Below, piece after piece: positions 33,616 through 45,804 of a stretch of 64,000 nt of DNA (the first letter of the stretch is position 1; every line of letters starts with the position of its first letter). Both the position numbers and the translations under genes were made by a program. The DNA is from Cymbomonas tetramitiformis. Its lineage: Eukaryota; Chlorophyta; Pyramimonadophyceae; Pyramimonadales; Pyramimonadaceae. The notes under the pieces are model-generated. The model was not told where the DNA came from, made no database searches, and saw nothing but the letters and a program-made list of their open reading frames with translations. The stretch covers positions 1 through 64,000 of the forward strand of contig LGRX02003641.1 in the NCBI GenBank assembly GCA_001247695.2, read 5' to 3'.

Positions 33616-35345
33616 GCTATTTTGGCGACGTGGAAGGGGCGTGTCACCCCAGGAACAGCCTCGAGGCCGGGCCTTTAATTTGCCGAGGGCATGTAGCGAA
33701 TCTCTGCATGTCCCCTGGTTGCTTCAAACGACCGTTGGACCTTACATCTTCGCTGTAGATACCGAGGTTTTCTCAGACATATCCAAAATATAATTTTGTT
33801 GTTTGCGAAGAGCGGTATGTCCAACCACTCTGCTACACTTCGACTAAATAACTCTTCAGGAAAAGAAGGAACGCCATACCAGCAGGCATGCGCTACGACA
33901 ATGCCTAAAGTGTGATGGTTTCTTGCGCGGCAATTTATGCTAGGGAAACTGAAGGAGAAGTCTGTATTTTTCATGCAGCCCGACCCTTGACGACCCCTGC
34001 TTATGCGAAGACGAAGATACCCAAGCAACGGGGTCATGCACGATCCACTCTGCAAAAGAAGCACGATAATACATTCCAAGCTTCACTATTATTTGTTTTA
34101 ACTTGGGGATCCTTTCCAGATATAGCGTATGGAATGCATTTTCCACAGATGTTGCGGGGAATTTTCTCACTTCCCGAATGCATTACACGAACATCATCGA
34201 TTATGTTTTTCGCCCTTCGCCTTCGCAGTCGCAGTCGAGTGTGACTAGACTCAAGACTGTCTCGTCGCGTCGTCGCGCGTGTCTGTCGTGACATGAGAGA
34301 GAGATCTGAGATCAGATGTCGCTGCGCTGTCGCTGTCGCTGTCGTGACATCACGGCAGCGGCAGCGGCATATCGAATTGTCGATGTCGATGTCGTCATGG
34401 TCATCAGACTCAGGCCCGTCCTTAAATCTGGTTTGGAGATTACGGCCGTCGCGTCGCGTCGCGTCGCGTCGCGTCTGACCAGATTTAAGGATGAATAATT
34501 CGACACTTCCCGTCATGCTGCCCAACATTTATCGTTTACGTGGCGTCTGGATGGTGTCGTCGTGGCAACGGCAAAACAATTGCACGCAAGCTTAAACGTG
34601 AATGCAGTGTTGAAATTGACAGTGCCCCGTAAGTCGCTATCCAGCGGCTGTTGTTTTCGGGATGCTAACGTATACCAAACACAGCATTACTTTGCATATG
34701 AATTCTAATAAGTCTTAGGAACAACATGTTTTTTTTGCGCGCAAGATTCGTCCAGGATTCTGGATGCTGGACGACTCTTGTGAGGGGGGGTAATGGGCGT
34801 GATTCGAGCCAGCCATCTCGACTCACGCCCAGCAGCGACTCATACTGCACAGCATGAACATATCAGGCATATCATATGAACATACGAAATCAATTCTGAG
34901 CACCTGACAGTGCACTGTCACCTTTAGCGGAAACGCGGATGTCAACCGCGTCCACGTTTCCGCCGCGGGGCTCGAAGCGGGTGAACCAAATGACCAAATG
35001 AAACACAGATGCGCACATACAACGTTGAAAATATGTTTCAGTTGTTGCTATTAGTATTTTTTTTAGCTTTCCCTACGGCGGGATACCGAAGGGAATGCCG
35101 TTTTGCGGATGCGGTTTCCCGCTTCCGCAATTCCCGCTTCCGCCACACGAAGCGGAGAATTCGAGATCTGCTTCCAGTCACCGAATATGTGCGGGGATGC
35201 TTCCTATCGTTCATGATGCCTTCTAGTAAACATTATTTCCTTCTATTATATCGCGAATACTTCAATTTCTTCACTAATCTACCCTGCTGCACTAGGTTTT
35301 CACGGTGCTAATGCTCGGTGCTAATTAGGTCAAACGTTTGACCTA

Positions 35346-35954
35346 CAGTTCCCGCTCGTTCATAAGAAACCTTTTTTTAAGAAACCAGCCGCTGGGATTT
35401 AGAATAATAAGAAATTTCCAGCGAATACGAAAAGCGCTGGAATTTGACGATCAGAAATAAGAAAATCCAGCGTACTAGGTGCCGATAATTAAGAAATAGC
35501 TGGCGCTAATTAGCGACGTGGTTTAATTAGCTATTCGTGTGTAGTTGGAGGCTGTACCAGAACTGCGAGTAGCTTGCTCCTCTCAGAATCATACTCATCA
35601 CTGTTGATGATGTCCCTGTCAAGTAATTCCTTGAGTTTCTTTAGCGCGTCGAAAGCAAAATTTGACATGATGAAGTGATTTAAAAAAATGGAAAGTTTTC
35701 AAAAAAAACATTGTATTTGAGTTTAAAAAAAACATTGTCAGTGGTCCTTCGCATTCTGGAAATGGCTTCACATCGGATTAAGAAAATCATTGGCTGGGAT
35801 AAGAAAGTCTGTCGCTGCGGAAGTCCAAGAGTTAAGAAATTTCTTTTGAGCCCTATTCGCTGGGCGCTGGAAAATCCGGATCGGCGCGATAAGAAAGGGG
35901 GCCCGCTGGTCGCTGGATCGAAATGACCCGTTTCTTATGAACGAGCGGGCACTG
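35346..35954. mobile_element. TA-flanked CAGT-ended element with SHOCT gene (type A, copy 1)
   Basis: 609 bp. The left end TA|CAGTTCCCGCTCGTTCATAA and the reverse complement of the right end TA|CAGTGCCCGCTCGTTCATAA match for about 25 bases with one mismatch. A TA is present on both sides. Interior and ends carry many copies of TAAGAAA and CCAGCG/CGCTGG words. The reverse-complement copy of this locus (TA at 44180-44181) lacks the element cleanly. TA target duplications and CAGT ends fit pogo/Tc1-type DNA transposons. No transposase is inside. Confidence 0.85.
35531..35668 (-). CDS. 45-residue SHOCT-like protein in element type A (copy 1)
   Basis: ATG at 35666-35668, stop TAG at 35531-35533. 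The protein is almost nothing but one short domain: ALKKLKELLDRDIINSDEY is followed by SERSKLLAVL and a seven-residue PPTTHE-like tail. This fits the SHOCT pattern (two-helix module, L..LK.LLD.G.I...E[FY]...K.KLL). Here the usual glycine is Asp19. It shares about 14 of 30 aligned positions with the 119-residue protein at 62147-62506 in another TA element. SHOCT domains usually sit at the ends of larger proteins and their role is poorly known. Here the domain stands alone, with T-rich sequence upstream of the ATG. Function unknown. Confidence 0.75.
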   Translation of the reverse strand: MSNFAFDALKKLKELLDRDIINSDEYDSERSKLLAVLVQPPTTHE

Positions 35955-38425
35955 TACAAAGTGTCGCATTGCCTACGTGGAGCGTACACTTGCGTCGCAT
36001 ATCCAAGGAGCGTCCATTTATTTTATCTCCGATTTGATCTGACGAACAGTTTTCTAATTTTGCCCACGTGGAACCAAAAAAGGCGACGCAAGAGCGTCGC
36101 GTCGCGTAAATGTTGAACAAAACATCTCTGCGTAGCGTGTTACGCAAAAGATGTTTGTCCAAACATCTCCGCGACGCGACGCTCTTGCGTAACCTTTGCG
36201 TAGCGTTTTACAGTTTTCCAACCAATCAACTCGCTGAGGCCCGTCGTTAGTCCTGGTTTGGGAACTTTGTCGCGATGTCGGCATGTCGTCGTGTCGTGTC
36301 GGATGTCGCTGTCGCGTGACCAGGAACAACGATGGAATTTCTCTGGACTGCATGACGTTCCGTGCGTACGTGGCGTCCAGATTTATATTTTTTTCCCCCC
36401 ATCGGGTGGCACAAATGCCTCGATCATTGAAACGCACGTGCTAGATTCACTATTTCGCTTTTCCCCCACAAAACGCGGTCATGTCTTTTTGCCGACGTGG
36501 AACCGAAAAACCGACATTCATTACATGCATTACATTAAATGCCTGTGCGCCCTTAAAAAAGTTTTGATCTAACGATAGATTTTAAATTAACACGACATCG
36601 GTCGACAAAAACGTGACAAAATGGGTTTTGTGCACGGAAACTTCTGTCATATTTTGGGCCCTTTCGGTGTAAACCGGATCTTCCATTGCGACCATGCTAT
36701 TTTGGCGACGTGGAAGGGGCGTGTCACCCCAGGAACAGCCTCGAGGCCGGGCCTTTAATTTGCCGAGGGCATGTAGCGAATCTCTGCATGTCCCCTGGTT
36801 GCTTCAAACGACCGTTGGACCTTACATCTTCGCTGTAGATACCGAGGTTTTCTCAGACATATCCAAAATATAATTTTGTTGTTTGCGAAGAGCGGTATGT
36901 CCAACCACTCTGCTACACTTCGACTAAATAACTCTTCAGGAAAAGAAGGAACGCCATACCAGCAGGCATGCGCTACGACAATGCCTAAAGTGTGATGGTT
37001 TCTTGCGCGGCAATTTATGCTAGGGAAACTGAAGGAGAAGTCTGTATTTTTCATGCAGCCCGACCCTTGACGACCCCTGCTTATGCGAAGACGAAGATAC
37101 CCAAGCAACGGGGTCATGCACGATCCACTCTGCAAAAGAAGCACGATAATACATTCCAAGCTTCACTATTATTTGTTTTAACTTGGGGATCCTTTCCAGA
37201 TATAGCGTATGGAATGCATTTTCCACAGATGTTGCGGGGAATTTTCTCACTTCCCGAATGCATTACACGAACATCATCGATTATGTTTTTCGCCCTTCGC
37301 CTTCGCAGTCGCAGTCGAGTGTGACTAGACTCAAGACTGTCTCGTCGCGTCGTCGCGCGTGTCTGTCGTGACATGAGAGAGAGATCTGAGATCAGATGTC
37401 GCTGCGCTGTCGCTGTCGCTGTCGTGACATCACGGCAGCGGCAGCGGCATATCGAATTGTCGATGTCGATGTCGTCATGGTCATCAGACTCAGGCCCGTC
37501 CTTAAATCTGGTTTGGAGATTACGGCCGTCGCGTCGCGTCGCGTCGCGTCGCGTCTGACCAGATTTAAGGATGAATAATTCGACACTTCCCGTCATGCTG
37601 CCCAACATTTATCGTTTACGTGGCGTCTGGATGGTGTCGTCGTGGCAACGGCAAAACAATTGCACGCAAGCTTAAACGTGAATGCAGTGTTGAAATTGAC
37701 AGTGCCCCGTAAGTCGCTATCCAGCGGCTGTTGTTTTCGGGATGCTAACGTATACCAAACACAGCATTACTTTGCATATGAATTCTAATAAGTCTTAGGA
37801 ACAACATGTTTTTTTTGCGCGCAAGATTCGTCCAGGATTCTGGATGCTGGACGACTCTTGTGAGGGGGGGTAATGGGCGTGATTCGAGCCAGCCATCTCG
37901 ACTCACGCCCAGCAGCGACTCATACTGCACAGCATGAACATATCAGGCATATCATATGAACATACGAAATCAATTCTGAGCACCTGACAGTGCACTGTCA
38001 CCTTTAGCGGAAACGCGGATGTCAACCGCGTCCACGTTTCCGCCGCGGGGCTCGAAGCGGGTGAACCAAATGACCAAATGAAACACAGATGCGCACATAC
38101 AACGTTGAAAATATGTTTCAGTTGTTGCTATTAGTATTTTTTTTAGCTTTCCCTACGGCGGGATACCGAAGGGAATGCCGTTTTGCGGATGCGGTTTCCC
38201 GCTTCCGCAATTCCCGCTTCCGCCACACGAAGCGGAGAATTCGAGATCTGCTTCCAGTCACCGAATATGTGCGGGGATGCTTCCTATCGTTCATGATGCC
38301 TTCTAGTAAACATTATTTCCTTCTATTATATCGCGAATACTTCAATTTCTTCACTAATCTACCCTGCTGCACTAGGTTTTCACGGTGCTAATGCTCGGTG
38401 CTAATTAGGTCAAACGTTTGACCTA

Positions 38426-39034
38426 CAGTTCCCGCTCGTTCATAAGAAACCTTTTTTTAAGAAACCAGCCGCTGGGATTTAGAATAATAAGAAATTTCCA
38501 GCGAATACGAAAAGCGCTGGAATTTGACGATCAGAAATAAGAAAATCCAGCGTACTAGGTGCCGATAATTAAGAAATAGCTGGCGCTAATTAGCGACGTG
38601 GTTTAATTAGCTATTCGTGTGTAGTTGGAGGCTGTACCAGAACTGCGAGTAGCTTGCTCCTCTCAGAATCATACTCATCACTGTTGATGATGTCCCTGTC
38701 AAGTAATTCCTTGAGTTTCTTTAGCGCGTCGAAAGCAAAATTTGACATGATGAAGTGATTTAAAAAAATGGAAAGTTTTCAAAAAAAACATTGTATTTGA
38801 GTTTAAAAAAAACATTGTCAGTGGTCCTTCGCATTCTGGAAATGGCTTCACATCGGATTAAGAAAATCATTGGCTGGGATAAGAAAGTCTGTCGCTGCGG
38901 AAGTCCAAGAGTTAAGAAATTTCTTTTGAGCCCTATTCGCTGGGCGCTGGAAAATCCGGATCGGCGCGATAAGAAAGGGGGCCCGCTGGTCGCTGGATCG
39001 AAATGACCCGTTTCTTATGAACGAGCGGGCACTG
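38426..39034. mobile_element. TA-flanked SHOCT element, type A, copy 2
   Basis: Same 609-bp element carried along in unit copy 2. Its identity reflects the large tandem duplication, not a new insertion. Confidence 0.85.
38611..38748 (-). CDS. 45-residue SHOCT-like protein, copy 2
   Basis: Identical to the 35531-35668 gene, duplicated with the 3,080-bp unit. Confidence 0.75.
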   Translation of the reverse strand: MSNFAFDALKKLKELLDRDIINSDEYDSERSKLLAVLVQPPTTHE

Positions 39035-41505
39035 TACAAAGTGTCGCATTGCCTACGTGGAGCGTACACTTGCGTCGCATATCCAAGGAGCGTCCATTTA
39101 TTTTATCTCCGATTTGATCTGACGAACAGTTTTCTAATTTTGCCCACGTGGAACCAAAAAAGGCGACGCAAGAGCGTCGCGTCGCGTAAATGTTGAACAA
39201 AACATCTCTGCGTAGCGTGTTACGCAAAAGATGTTTGTCCAAACATCTCCGCGACGCGACGCTCTTGCGTAACCTTTGCGTAGCGTTTTACAGTTTTCCA
39301 ACCAATCAACTCGCTGAGGCCCGTCGTTAGTCCTGGTTTGGGAACTTTGTCGCGATGTCGGCATGTCGTCGTGTCGTGTCGGATGTCGCTGTCGCGTGAC
39401 CAGGAACAACGATGGAATTTCTCTGGACTGCATGACGTTCCGTGCGTACGTGGCGTCCAGATTTATATTTCTTTCCCCCCATCGGGTGGCACAAATGCCT
39501 CGATCATTGAAACGCACGTGCTAGATTCACTATTTCGCTTTTCCCCCACAAAACGCGGTCATGTCTTTTTGCCGACGTGGAACCGAAAAACCGACATTCA
39601 TTACATGCATTACATTAAATGCCTGTGCGCCCTTAAAAAAGTTTTGATCTAACGATAGATTTTAAATTAACACGACATCGGTCGACAAAAACGTGACAAA
39701 ATGGGTTTTGTGCACGGAAACTTCTGTCATATTTTGGGCCCTTTCGGTGTAAACCGGATCTTCCATTGCGACCATGCTATTTTGGCGACGTGGAAGGGGC
39801 GTGTCACCCCAGGAACAGCCTCGAGGCCGGGCCTTTAATTTGCCGAGGGCATGTAGCGAATCTCTGCATGTCCCCTGGTTGCTTCAAACGACCGTTGGAC
39901 CTTACATCTTCGCTGTAGATACCGAGGTTTTCTCAGACATATCCAAAATATAATTTTGTTGTTTGCGAAGAGCGGTATGTCCAACCACTCTGCTACACTT
40001 CGACTAAATAACTCTTCAGGAAAAGAAGGAACGCCATACCAGCAGGCATGCGCTACGACAATGCCTAAAGTGTGATGGTTTCTTGCGCGGCAATTTATGC
40101 TAGGGAAACTGAAGGAGAAGTCTGTATTTTTCATGCAGCCCGACCCTTGACGACCCCTGCTTATGCGAAGACGAAGATACCCAAGCAACGGGGTCATGCA
40201 CGATCCACTCTGCAAAAGAAGCACGATAATACATTCCAAGCTTCACTATTATTTGTTTTAACTTGGGGATCCTTTCCAGATATAGCGTATGGAATGCATT
40301 TTCCACAGATGTTGCGGGGAATTTTCTCACTTCCCGAATGCATTACACGAACATCATCGATTATGTTTTTCGCCCTTCGCCTTCGCAGTCGCAGTCGAGT
40401 GTGACTAGACTCAAGACTGTCTCGTCGCGTCGTCGCGCGTGTCTGTCGTGACATGAGAGAGAGATCTGAGATCAGATGTCGCTGCGCTGTCGCTGTCGCT
40501 GTCGTGACATCACGGCAGCGGCAGCGGCATATCGAATTGTCGATGTCGATGTCGTCATGGTCATCAGACTCAGGCCCGTCCTTAAATCTGGTTTGGAGAT
40601 TACGGCCGTCGCGTCGCGTCGCGTCGCGTCGCGTCTGACCAGATTTAAGGATGAATAATTCGACACTTCCCGTCATGCTGCCCAACATTTATCGTTTACG
40701 TGGCGTCTGGATGGTGTCGTCGTGGCAACGGCAAAACAATTGCACGCAAGCTTAAACGTGAATGCAGTGTTGAAATTGACAGTGCCCCGTAAGTCGCTAT
40801 CCAGCGGCTGTTGTTTTCGGGATGCTAACGTATACCAAACACAGCATTACTTTGCATATGAATTCTAATAAGTCTTAGGAACAACATGTTTTTTTTGCGC
40901 GCAAGATTCGTCCAGGATTCTGGATGCTGGACGACTCTTGTGAGGGGGGGTAATGGGCGTGATTCGAGCCAGCCATCTCGACTCACGCCCAGCAGCGACT
41001 CATACTGCACAGCATGAACATATCAGGCATATCATATGAACATACGAAATCAATTCTGAGCACCTGACAGTGCACTGTCACCTTTAGCGGAAACGCGGAT
41101 GTCAACCGCGTCCACGTTTCCGCCGCGGGGCTCGAAGCGGGTGAACCAAATGACCAAATGAAACACAGATGCGCACATACAACGTTGAAAATATGTTTCA
41201 GTTGTTGCTATTAGTATTTTTTTTAGCTTTCCCTACGGCGGGATACCGAAGGGAATGCCGTTTTGCGGATGCGGTTTCCCGCTTCCGCAATTCCCGCTTC
41301 CGCCACACGAAGCGGAGAATTCGAGATCTGCTTCCAGTCACCGAATATGTGCGGGGATGCTTCCTATCGTTCATGATGCCTTCTAGTAAACATTATTTCC
41401 TTCTATTATATCGCGAATACTTCAATTTCTTCACTAATCTACCCTGCTGCACTAGGTTTTCACGGTGCTAATGCTCGGTGCTAATTAGGTCAAACGTTTG
41501 ACCTA

Positions 41506-42114
41506 CAGTTCCCGCTCGTTCATAAGAAACCTTTTTTTAAGAAACCAGCCGCTGGGATTTAGAATAATAAGAAATTTCCAGCGAATACGAAAAGCGCTGG
41601 AATTTGACGATCAGAAATAAGAAAATCCAGCGTACTAGGTGCCGATAATTAAGAAATAGCTGGCGCTAATTAGCGACGTGGTTTAATTAGCTATTCGTGT
41701 GTAGTTGGAGGCTGTACCAGAACTGCGAGTAGCTTGCTCCTCTCAGAATCATACTCATCACTGTTGATGATGTCCCTGTCAAGTAATTCCTTGAGTTTCT
41801 TTAGCGCGTCGAAAGCAAAATTTGACATGATGAAGTGATTTAAAAAAATGGAAAGTTTTCAAAAAAAACATTGTATTTGAGTTTAAAAAAAACATTGTCA
41901 GTGGTCCTTCGCATTCTGGAAATGGCTTCACATCGGATTAAGAAAATCATTGGCTGGGATAAGAAAGTCTGTCGCTGCGGAAGTCCAAGAGTTAAGAAAT
42001 TTCTTTTGAGCCCTATTCGCTGGGCGCTGGAAAATCCGGATCGGCGCGATAAGAAAGGGGGCCCGCTGGTCGCTGGATCGAAATGACCCGTTTCTTATGA
42101 ACGAGCGGGCACTG
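41506..42114. mobile_element. TA-flanked SHOCT element, type A, copy 3
   Basis: Third copy carried within unit copy 3, with the same ends and TA flanks. Confidence 0.85.
41691..41828 (-). CDS. 45-residue SHOCT-like protein, copy 3
   Basis: Identical to the other two copies, duplicated with the 3,080-bp unit. Confidence 0.75.
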   Translation of the reverse strand: MSNFAFDALKKLKELLDRDIINSDEYDSERSKLLAVLVQPPTTHE

Positions 42115-42828
42115 TACAAAGTGTCGCATTGCCTACGTGGAGCGTACACTTGCGTCGCATATCCAAGGAGCGTCCATTTATTTTATCTCCGATTTGATCT
42201 GACGAACAGTTTTCTAATTTTGCCCACGTGGAACCAAAAAAGGCGACGCAAGAGCGTCGCGTCGCGTAAATGTTGAACAAAACATCTCTGCGTAGCGTGT
42301 TACGCAAAAGATGTTTGTCCAAACATCTCCGCGACGCGACGCTCTTGCGTAACCTTTGCGTAGCGTTTTACAGTTTTCCAACCAATCAACTCGCTGAGGC
42401 CCGTCGTTAGTCCTGGTTTGGGAACTTTGTCGCGATGTCGGCATGTCGTCGTGTCGTGTCGGATGTCGCTGTCGCGTGACCAGGAACAACGATGGAATTT
42501 CTCTGGACTGCATGACGTTCCGTGCGTACGTGGCGTCCAGATTTATATTTTTTTCCCCCCATCGGGTGGCACAAATGCCTCGATCATTGAAACGCACGTG
42601 CTAGATTCACTATTTCGCTTTTCCCCCACAAAACGCGGTCATGTCTTTTTGCCGACGTGGAACCGAAAAACCGACATTCATTACATGCATTACATTAAAT
42701 GCCTGTGCGCCCTTAAAAAAGTTTTGATCTAACGATAGATTTTAAATTAACACGACATCGGTCGACAAAAACGTGACAAAATGGGGTTACGTTATCTTTT
42801 TGGGAGCTACGATATCTTTCGTTTTCAG

Positions 42829-43682
42829 TCCCGTCCTTAAATCTGGTTTGGGTAAAATGAAAATTCGTCGCGTCGCGTAACTTTTGATCGCAGCGATTTG
42901 ATTGGTTGGGAAACTGTAAAGCGCTACGCAAAAGTTACGCAAGAGCGTCGCGTCGCGGAGATGTTTGGCCAAACATCTTTTGCGTAGCATGCTACGCAGA
43001 GATAATTTGTCCAACATTTACGCGACGCGACGCTCTTGCGTCGCGATTTTTGGTTCCACGTAGGCAAATTTTGAAAACTGTTCGTCAGATCAATTCGGAG
43101 ATAAAATAAATGGACGCTCCTTGGATATGCGACGCATGTGTACGCTCCACGTAGGCAGGTGCGACGCCTTCACAGATCTTTGGATAAAATTCGTCGTATA
43201 AAATACATCTCCCCCTTTCGCCGTCCCCCCCTTTGCCTTTTTTTCCCCACCGCCCCCATTAAACCCCAATTTTTTTATCCCCCCGCCCACCCCATATACA
43301 CTCCCTCCCTCTACCCTTCCCCCCTTTATCAACCCCGATTTCATCCGTCCCGCATCCCCCTTCCCTTCCACCCCCAACCCCCATCCTCCCTTATAACTCC
43401 CCACATTTCCCCCTTTCCCCCTTCCCCCGCTTGTTTCCCCCTTTCTCCCACTTTTTCGACCCAACCCCTTTTCGTTTCGGAAAATCGTGTATTTATTTTT
43501 ATACCCATTCCAGATATAATAAAACCGCGTAACCACGTCGGACGCCACGTACGCATGGGCCGTCGTGCACACAATCGCAGTACGCCGATTTATTCATCCT
43601 TAAATCTGGTCAGACGCGACGCGACGCGACGCGACGCGACGCGACTCGCGTAATCTCAAAACCAGATTTAAGGGCGGGCCCC
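42829..43682. mobile_element. Hairpin-rich MITE-like block with CCTTAAATCTGGTTT ends
   Basis: Left end CCCGTCCTTAAATCTGGTTT (about 42829) and right end AAAACCAGATTTAAGGGCGGG (about 43661-43682) are inverted. Inside are the GCGACGCGACGCTCTTGCGT hairpin (about 42935-43045), a pyrimidine-rich tract, and a further (GCGAC)n hairpin (43587-43672). No coding content. Boundaries are by eye. Confidence 0.5.
43205..43475. repeat. Pyrimidine-rich tract, about 270 bp
   Basis: The plus strand is almost wholly C and T with short A/G interruptions, largely CCCCC, CCCTT and TTTCCCC words. It is capable of triplex formation. No repeat unit is fixed. Confidence 0.85.
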
Positions 43683-43894
43683 GACATGCAGAGATATCGT
43701 AACTCCCAAAAAGATATCGTAACCCATGTCGCATGTCGGTCTGTCGCGTTTCTGTAATTTTCAACCAATCAAATCGCCGTGATCAAAAACGCGACAGACG
43801 ACGGGCCTGAGTCCCGTCCTTAAATCTGGTTTGGGTAAAATGAAATTTCGTCGCGTCGCGTAACTTTTGATCGCAGCGATTTGATTGGTTGGAA

Positions 43895-44060
43895 AACTGT
43901 AAACCGCTACGCAAAAGTTACGCAAGAGCGTCGCGTCGCGTAAATGTTGGACAAAACATCTCCGCGTAGATGTTCGGACAAACATCTTTTGCGTAACACG
44001 CTACGCGGAGATGTTTTGTCCAACATTTACGCGACGCGACGCTCTTGCGTCGCGTTTTTT
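43895..44060. repeat. Long hairpin block
   Basis: GCGTCGCGTCGCGTAAATGTTGGACAAAACATCTCCGCG (about 43928-43967) is matched by its inverse (about 44004-44042), with an extra CAAACATCTTTTGCGTAA core. The same block recurs in each 3,080-bp unit (about 36095-36215 in copy 1) and near 42935-43045. Confidence 0.7.
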
Positions 44061-45100
44061 GGTTCCACGTAGGCAAAATTAGAAAACTGTTCGTCATATC
44101 AAATCGGAGATAAAATAAATGGACGCTCCTTGGATATGCGACGCAAGTGTACGCTCCACGTAGGCAATGCGACACTTTGTAGGTCAAACGTTTGACCTAA
44201 TTAACACTGTGAAAACCTAGTGCAGCATGGTAGATTAGTGAAGAAATTGAAGTATTCGCGATATATTAGAAGGAAATAATGTTTACTTGAAGGTATCATG
44301 AACGATAGGAAGCATCCCCGCACATATTCGGTGACTGGATGCAGATCTCGAATTCTCCGCTTCGTGTGGCGGAAGCGGGAATGGCGGAAGCGGGAAACCG
44401 CATCCGCAAAACGGCATTCCCTTCGGTATCCCGCCGAAGGGAAAGCTAAAAAATACTAATAGCAACAATTGAAACATATTTTCAACGTTGTATGTGCGCA
44501 TTTGTGTTTCATTTGGTCATTTGGCGGTTCACCCGCTTCGAGCCCCGCGGCGGAAACGTGGACGCGGTTGACATCCGCGTTTCCGCTAAAGGTCACAGTG
44601 CACTGTCAGATGCTCAGAATTGATTTCGTATGTTCATATGATATGCCTGATATGTTCATGTTGTGCAGTATGAGTCGCTGCTGGGCGTGAGTCGAGATGG
44701 CTGGCTCGAATCACGCCCATTACCCCCCCTCACAAGAGTCGTCTAGCATCCAGAATCCTGGACGAATCTTGCGCGCAAAAAAAACGCGTTGTTCCTAACA
44801 CTTATTAGAATTCATATGCAAAGTGATGTTGTGTTTGGTATACGTTAGCATCCCGAAAACAACAGCCGCTGGATAGCGACTTACGGGGCACTGTCAATTT
44901 CAACACTGCATTCACGTTTAAGCTTGCGTGCAATTGTTTTGCCGTTGCCACGACGACACCATCCAGACGCCACGTAGACGATAAATGTCGGGCAGCACGA
45001 TGGGAAGTGTCGAATTATTCATCCTTAAATCTGGTCAGACGCGACGCGACGCGACGCGACGCGATGCGACGGCCGTAATCTCCAAACCAGATTTAAGGAC
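44050..45100. repeat. Diverged inverted copy of the 3,080-bp unit, without the SHOCT element
   Basis: Reverse complement of about 34430-36090 of unit copy 1, with scattered substitutions and small indels. It includes the GGTCAAACGTTTGACC palindrome, the TCAATTCTGAGCA block and the TTCACCCGCTTCGAGCCCCG block. At 44180-44181 a single TA stands where the unit carries the 609-bp element. Confidence 0.9.
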
Positions 45101-45321
45101 GGGCCTCAGAGGTCACGCGATGCGACGCGACGCGACGCGACGTGACGGGACGGGAGAAGCCGAGGCGAGGCGAGGCGAGGCGCGCCCGGCTGCGCCGGGC
45201 GCGAGGGCAAGCGAAGGGGTATATGACAAGGGACAGGGTACGGGCGCTTTGAACTTTACAAAGTCACATGCTGAGTGCATATCACGACTGCGTCTATCGC
45301 GTGAGAGACAGCGACACATTA

Positions 45322-45804
45322 CAGTTCTTGCATCATTAAATTCCTCGTTTCAAATTCTGAGGACCGCGAGTCATCGTGAGGGCACGCGCGAGGAGTTCTT
45401 GGAACTGTGACCGGAAAATTTTCCGGACATAAATCGAGGATTGAGGAGCATCGCCGTTTGCATCTTCTCACGGATGTCCCCGAAATTCGGAGTGATGAAA
45501 CGCGATCTCGCCTCACAAATTCTGAACTCGGCAGATATGAATCCACGTTCACTCCACGTGGCTCAAATTTATTCGCTTGCCCAACGCGAGGACTCCACAA
45601 AACGAGGAGAAAAGTTTGAGACACCTCCGGAGTGGCTGAAAATTTGTTCCTCGTTCCTTGTTCTGAAGATCAGTATAAATGACATATAAATTATATAAAT
45701 GGTCGCTTTTGAGGATTTAGGAATAAAGATGCAAAGTTCGCGCGCGGGCAAAATCCTCGTCCAGAATGGGATTCTGGACGAGGAAATTAATGATGCAAGA
45801 ACTG
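45322..45804. mobile_element. TA-flanked CAGT-ended element (type B)
   Basis: 483 bp with ends CAGTTCTTGCATCATTAAAT and, inverted, CAGTTCTTGCATCATTAATT, flanked by TA. It interrupts a sequence found whole in inverted form at about 58475-58656: GAGACAGCGACACA on one side and GTGACCGCAATGAACGTCG on the other join there without the element. Contains short GTCCAGAATG..CATTCTGGAC-type and GGACCG inverted words. Confidence 0.75.

Larger units (their letters stand above)
33551..36630. repeat. 3,080-bp tandem unit, copy 1 (contains the start of the channel gene)
   Basis: TGCACGGAAACTTCTGTCAT starts copies at 33551, 36631 and 39711, exactly 3,080 bp apart, and the whole unit matches base for base apart from rare changes. 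Copy 1 starts inside exon 1 of the channel gene, about 22 codons after the ATG. It therefore contains the start codon (33613-33615) and all upstream sequence. It also contains the SHOCT-bearing element (35346-35954), a CCTTAAATCTGGT hairpin with GCGTC repeats (about 34419-34490) and a second hairpin block (about 36095-36215). Confidence 0.95.
36631..39710. repeat. 3,080-bp tandem unit, copy 2
   Basis: Identical to copy 1 apart from one seen substitution (T to C near 39471). It holds a second copy of the channel gene start (ATG at 36693-36695, minus strand). The coding likeness stops after the 22nd codon, at the unit boundary, and reads into AAACCCATTTTGTCACG of the neighbouring unit. Confidence 0.95.
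39711..42785. repeat. 3,080-bp tandem unit, copy 3
   Basis: Again nearly identical. Likeness stops at 42785, where ATGGG is followed by GTTACG instead of TTTTG. The third copy of the channel start codon is at 39773-39775 on the minus strand. Confidence 0.95.

Noticed and set aside
35009..35311. 100-codon plus-strand frame with a hydrophobic, signal-like start, present in all three unit copies
   Set aside because: In the older inverted copy (around 44283-44501) the frame shifts after the hydrophobic start, so it is not conserved. Its three-fold presence is explained by the tandem duplication.
43138..43653. 171-codon Pro/Ser-rich frame
   Set aside because: Product of the pyrimidine tract and (GCGAC)n hairpin.
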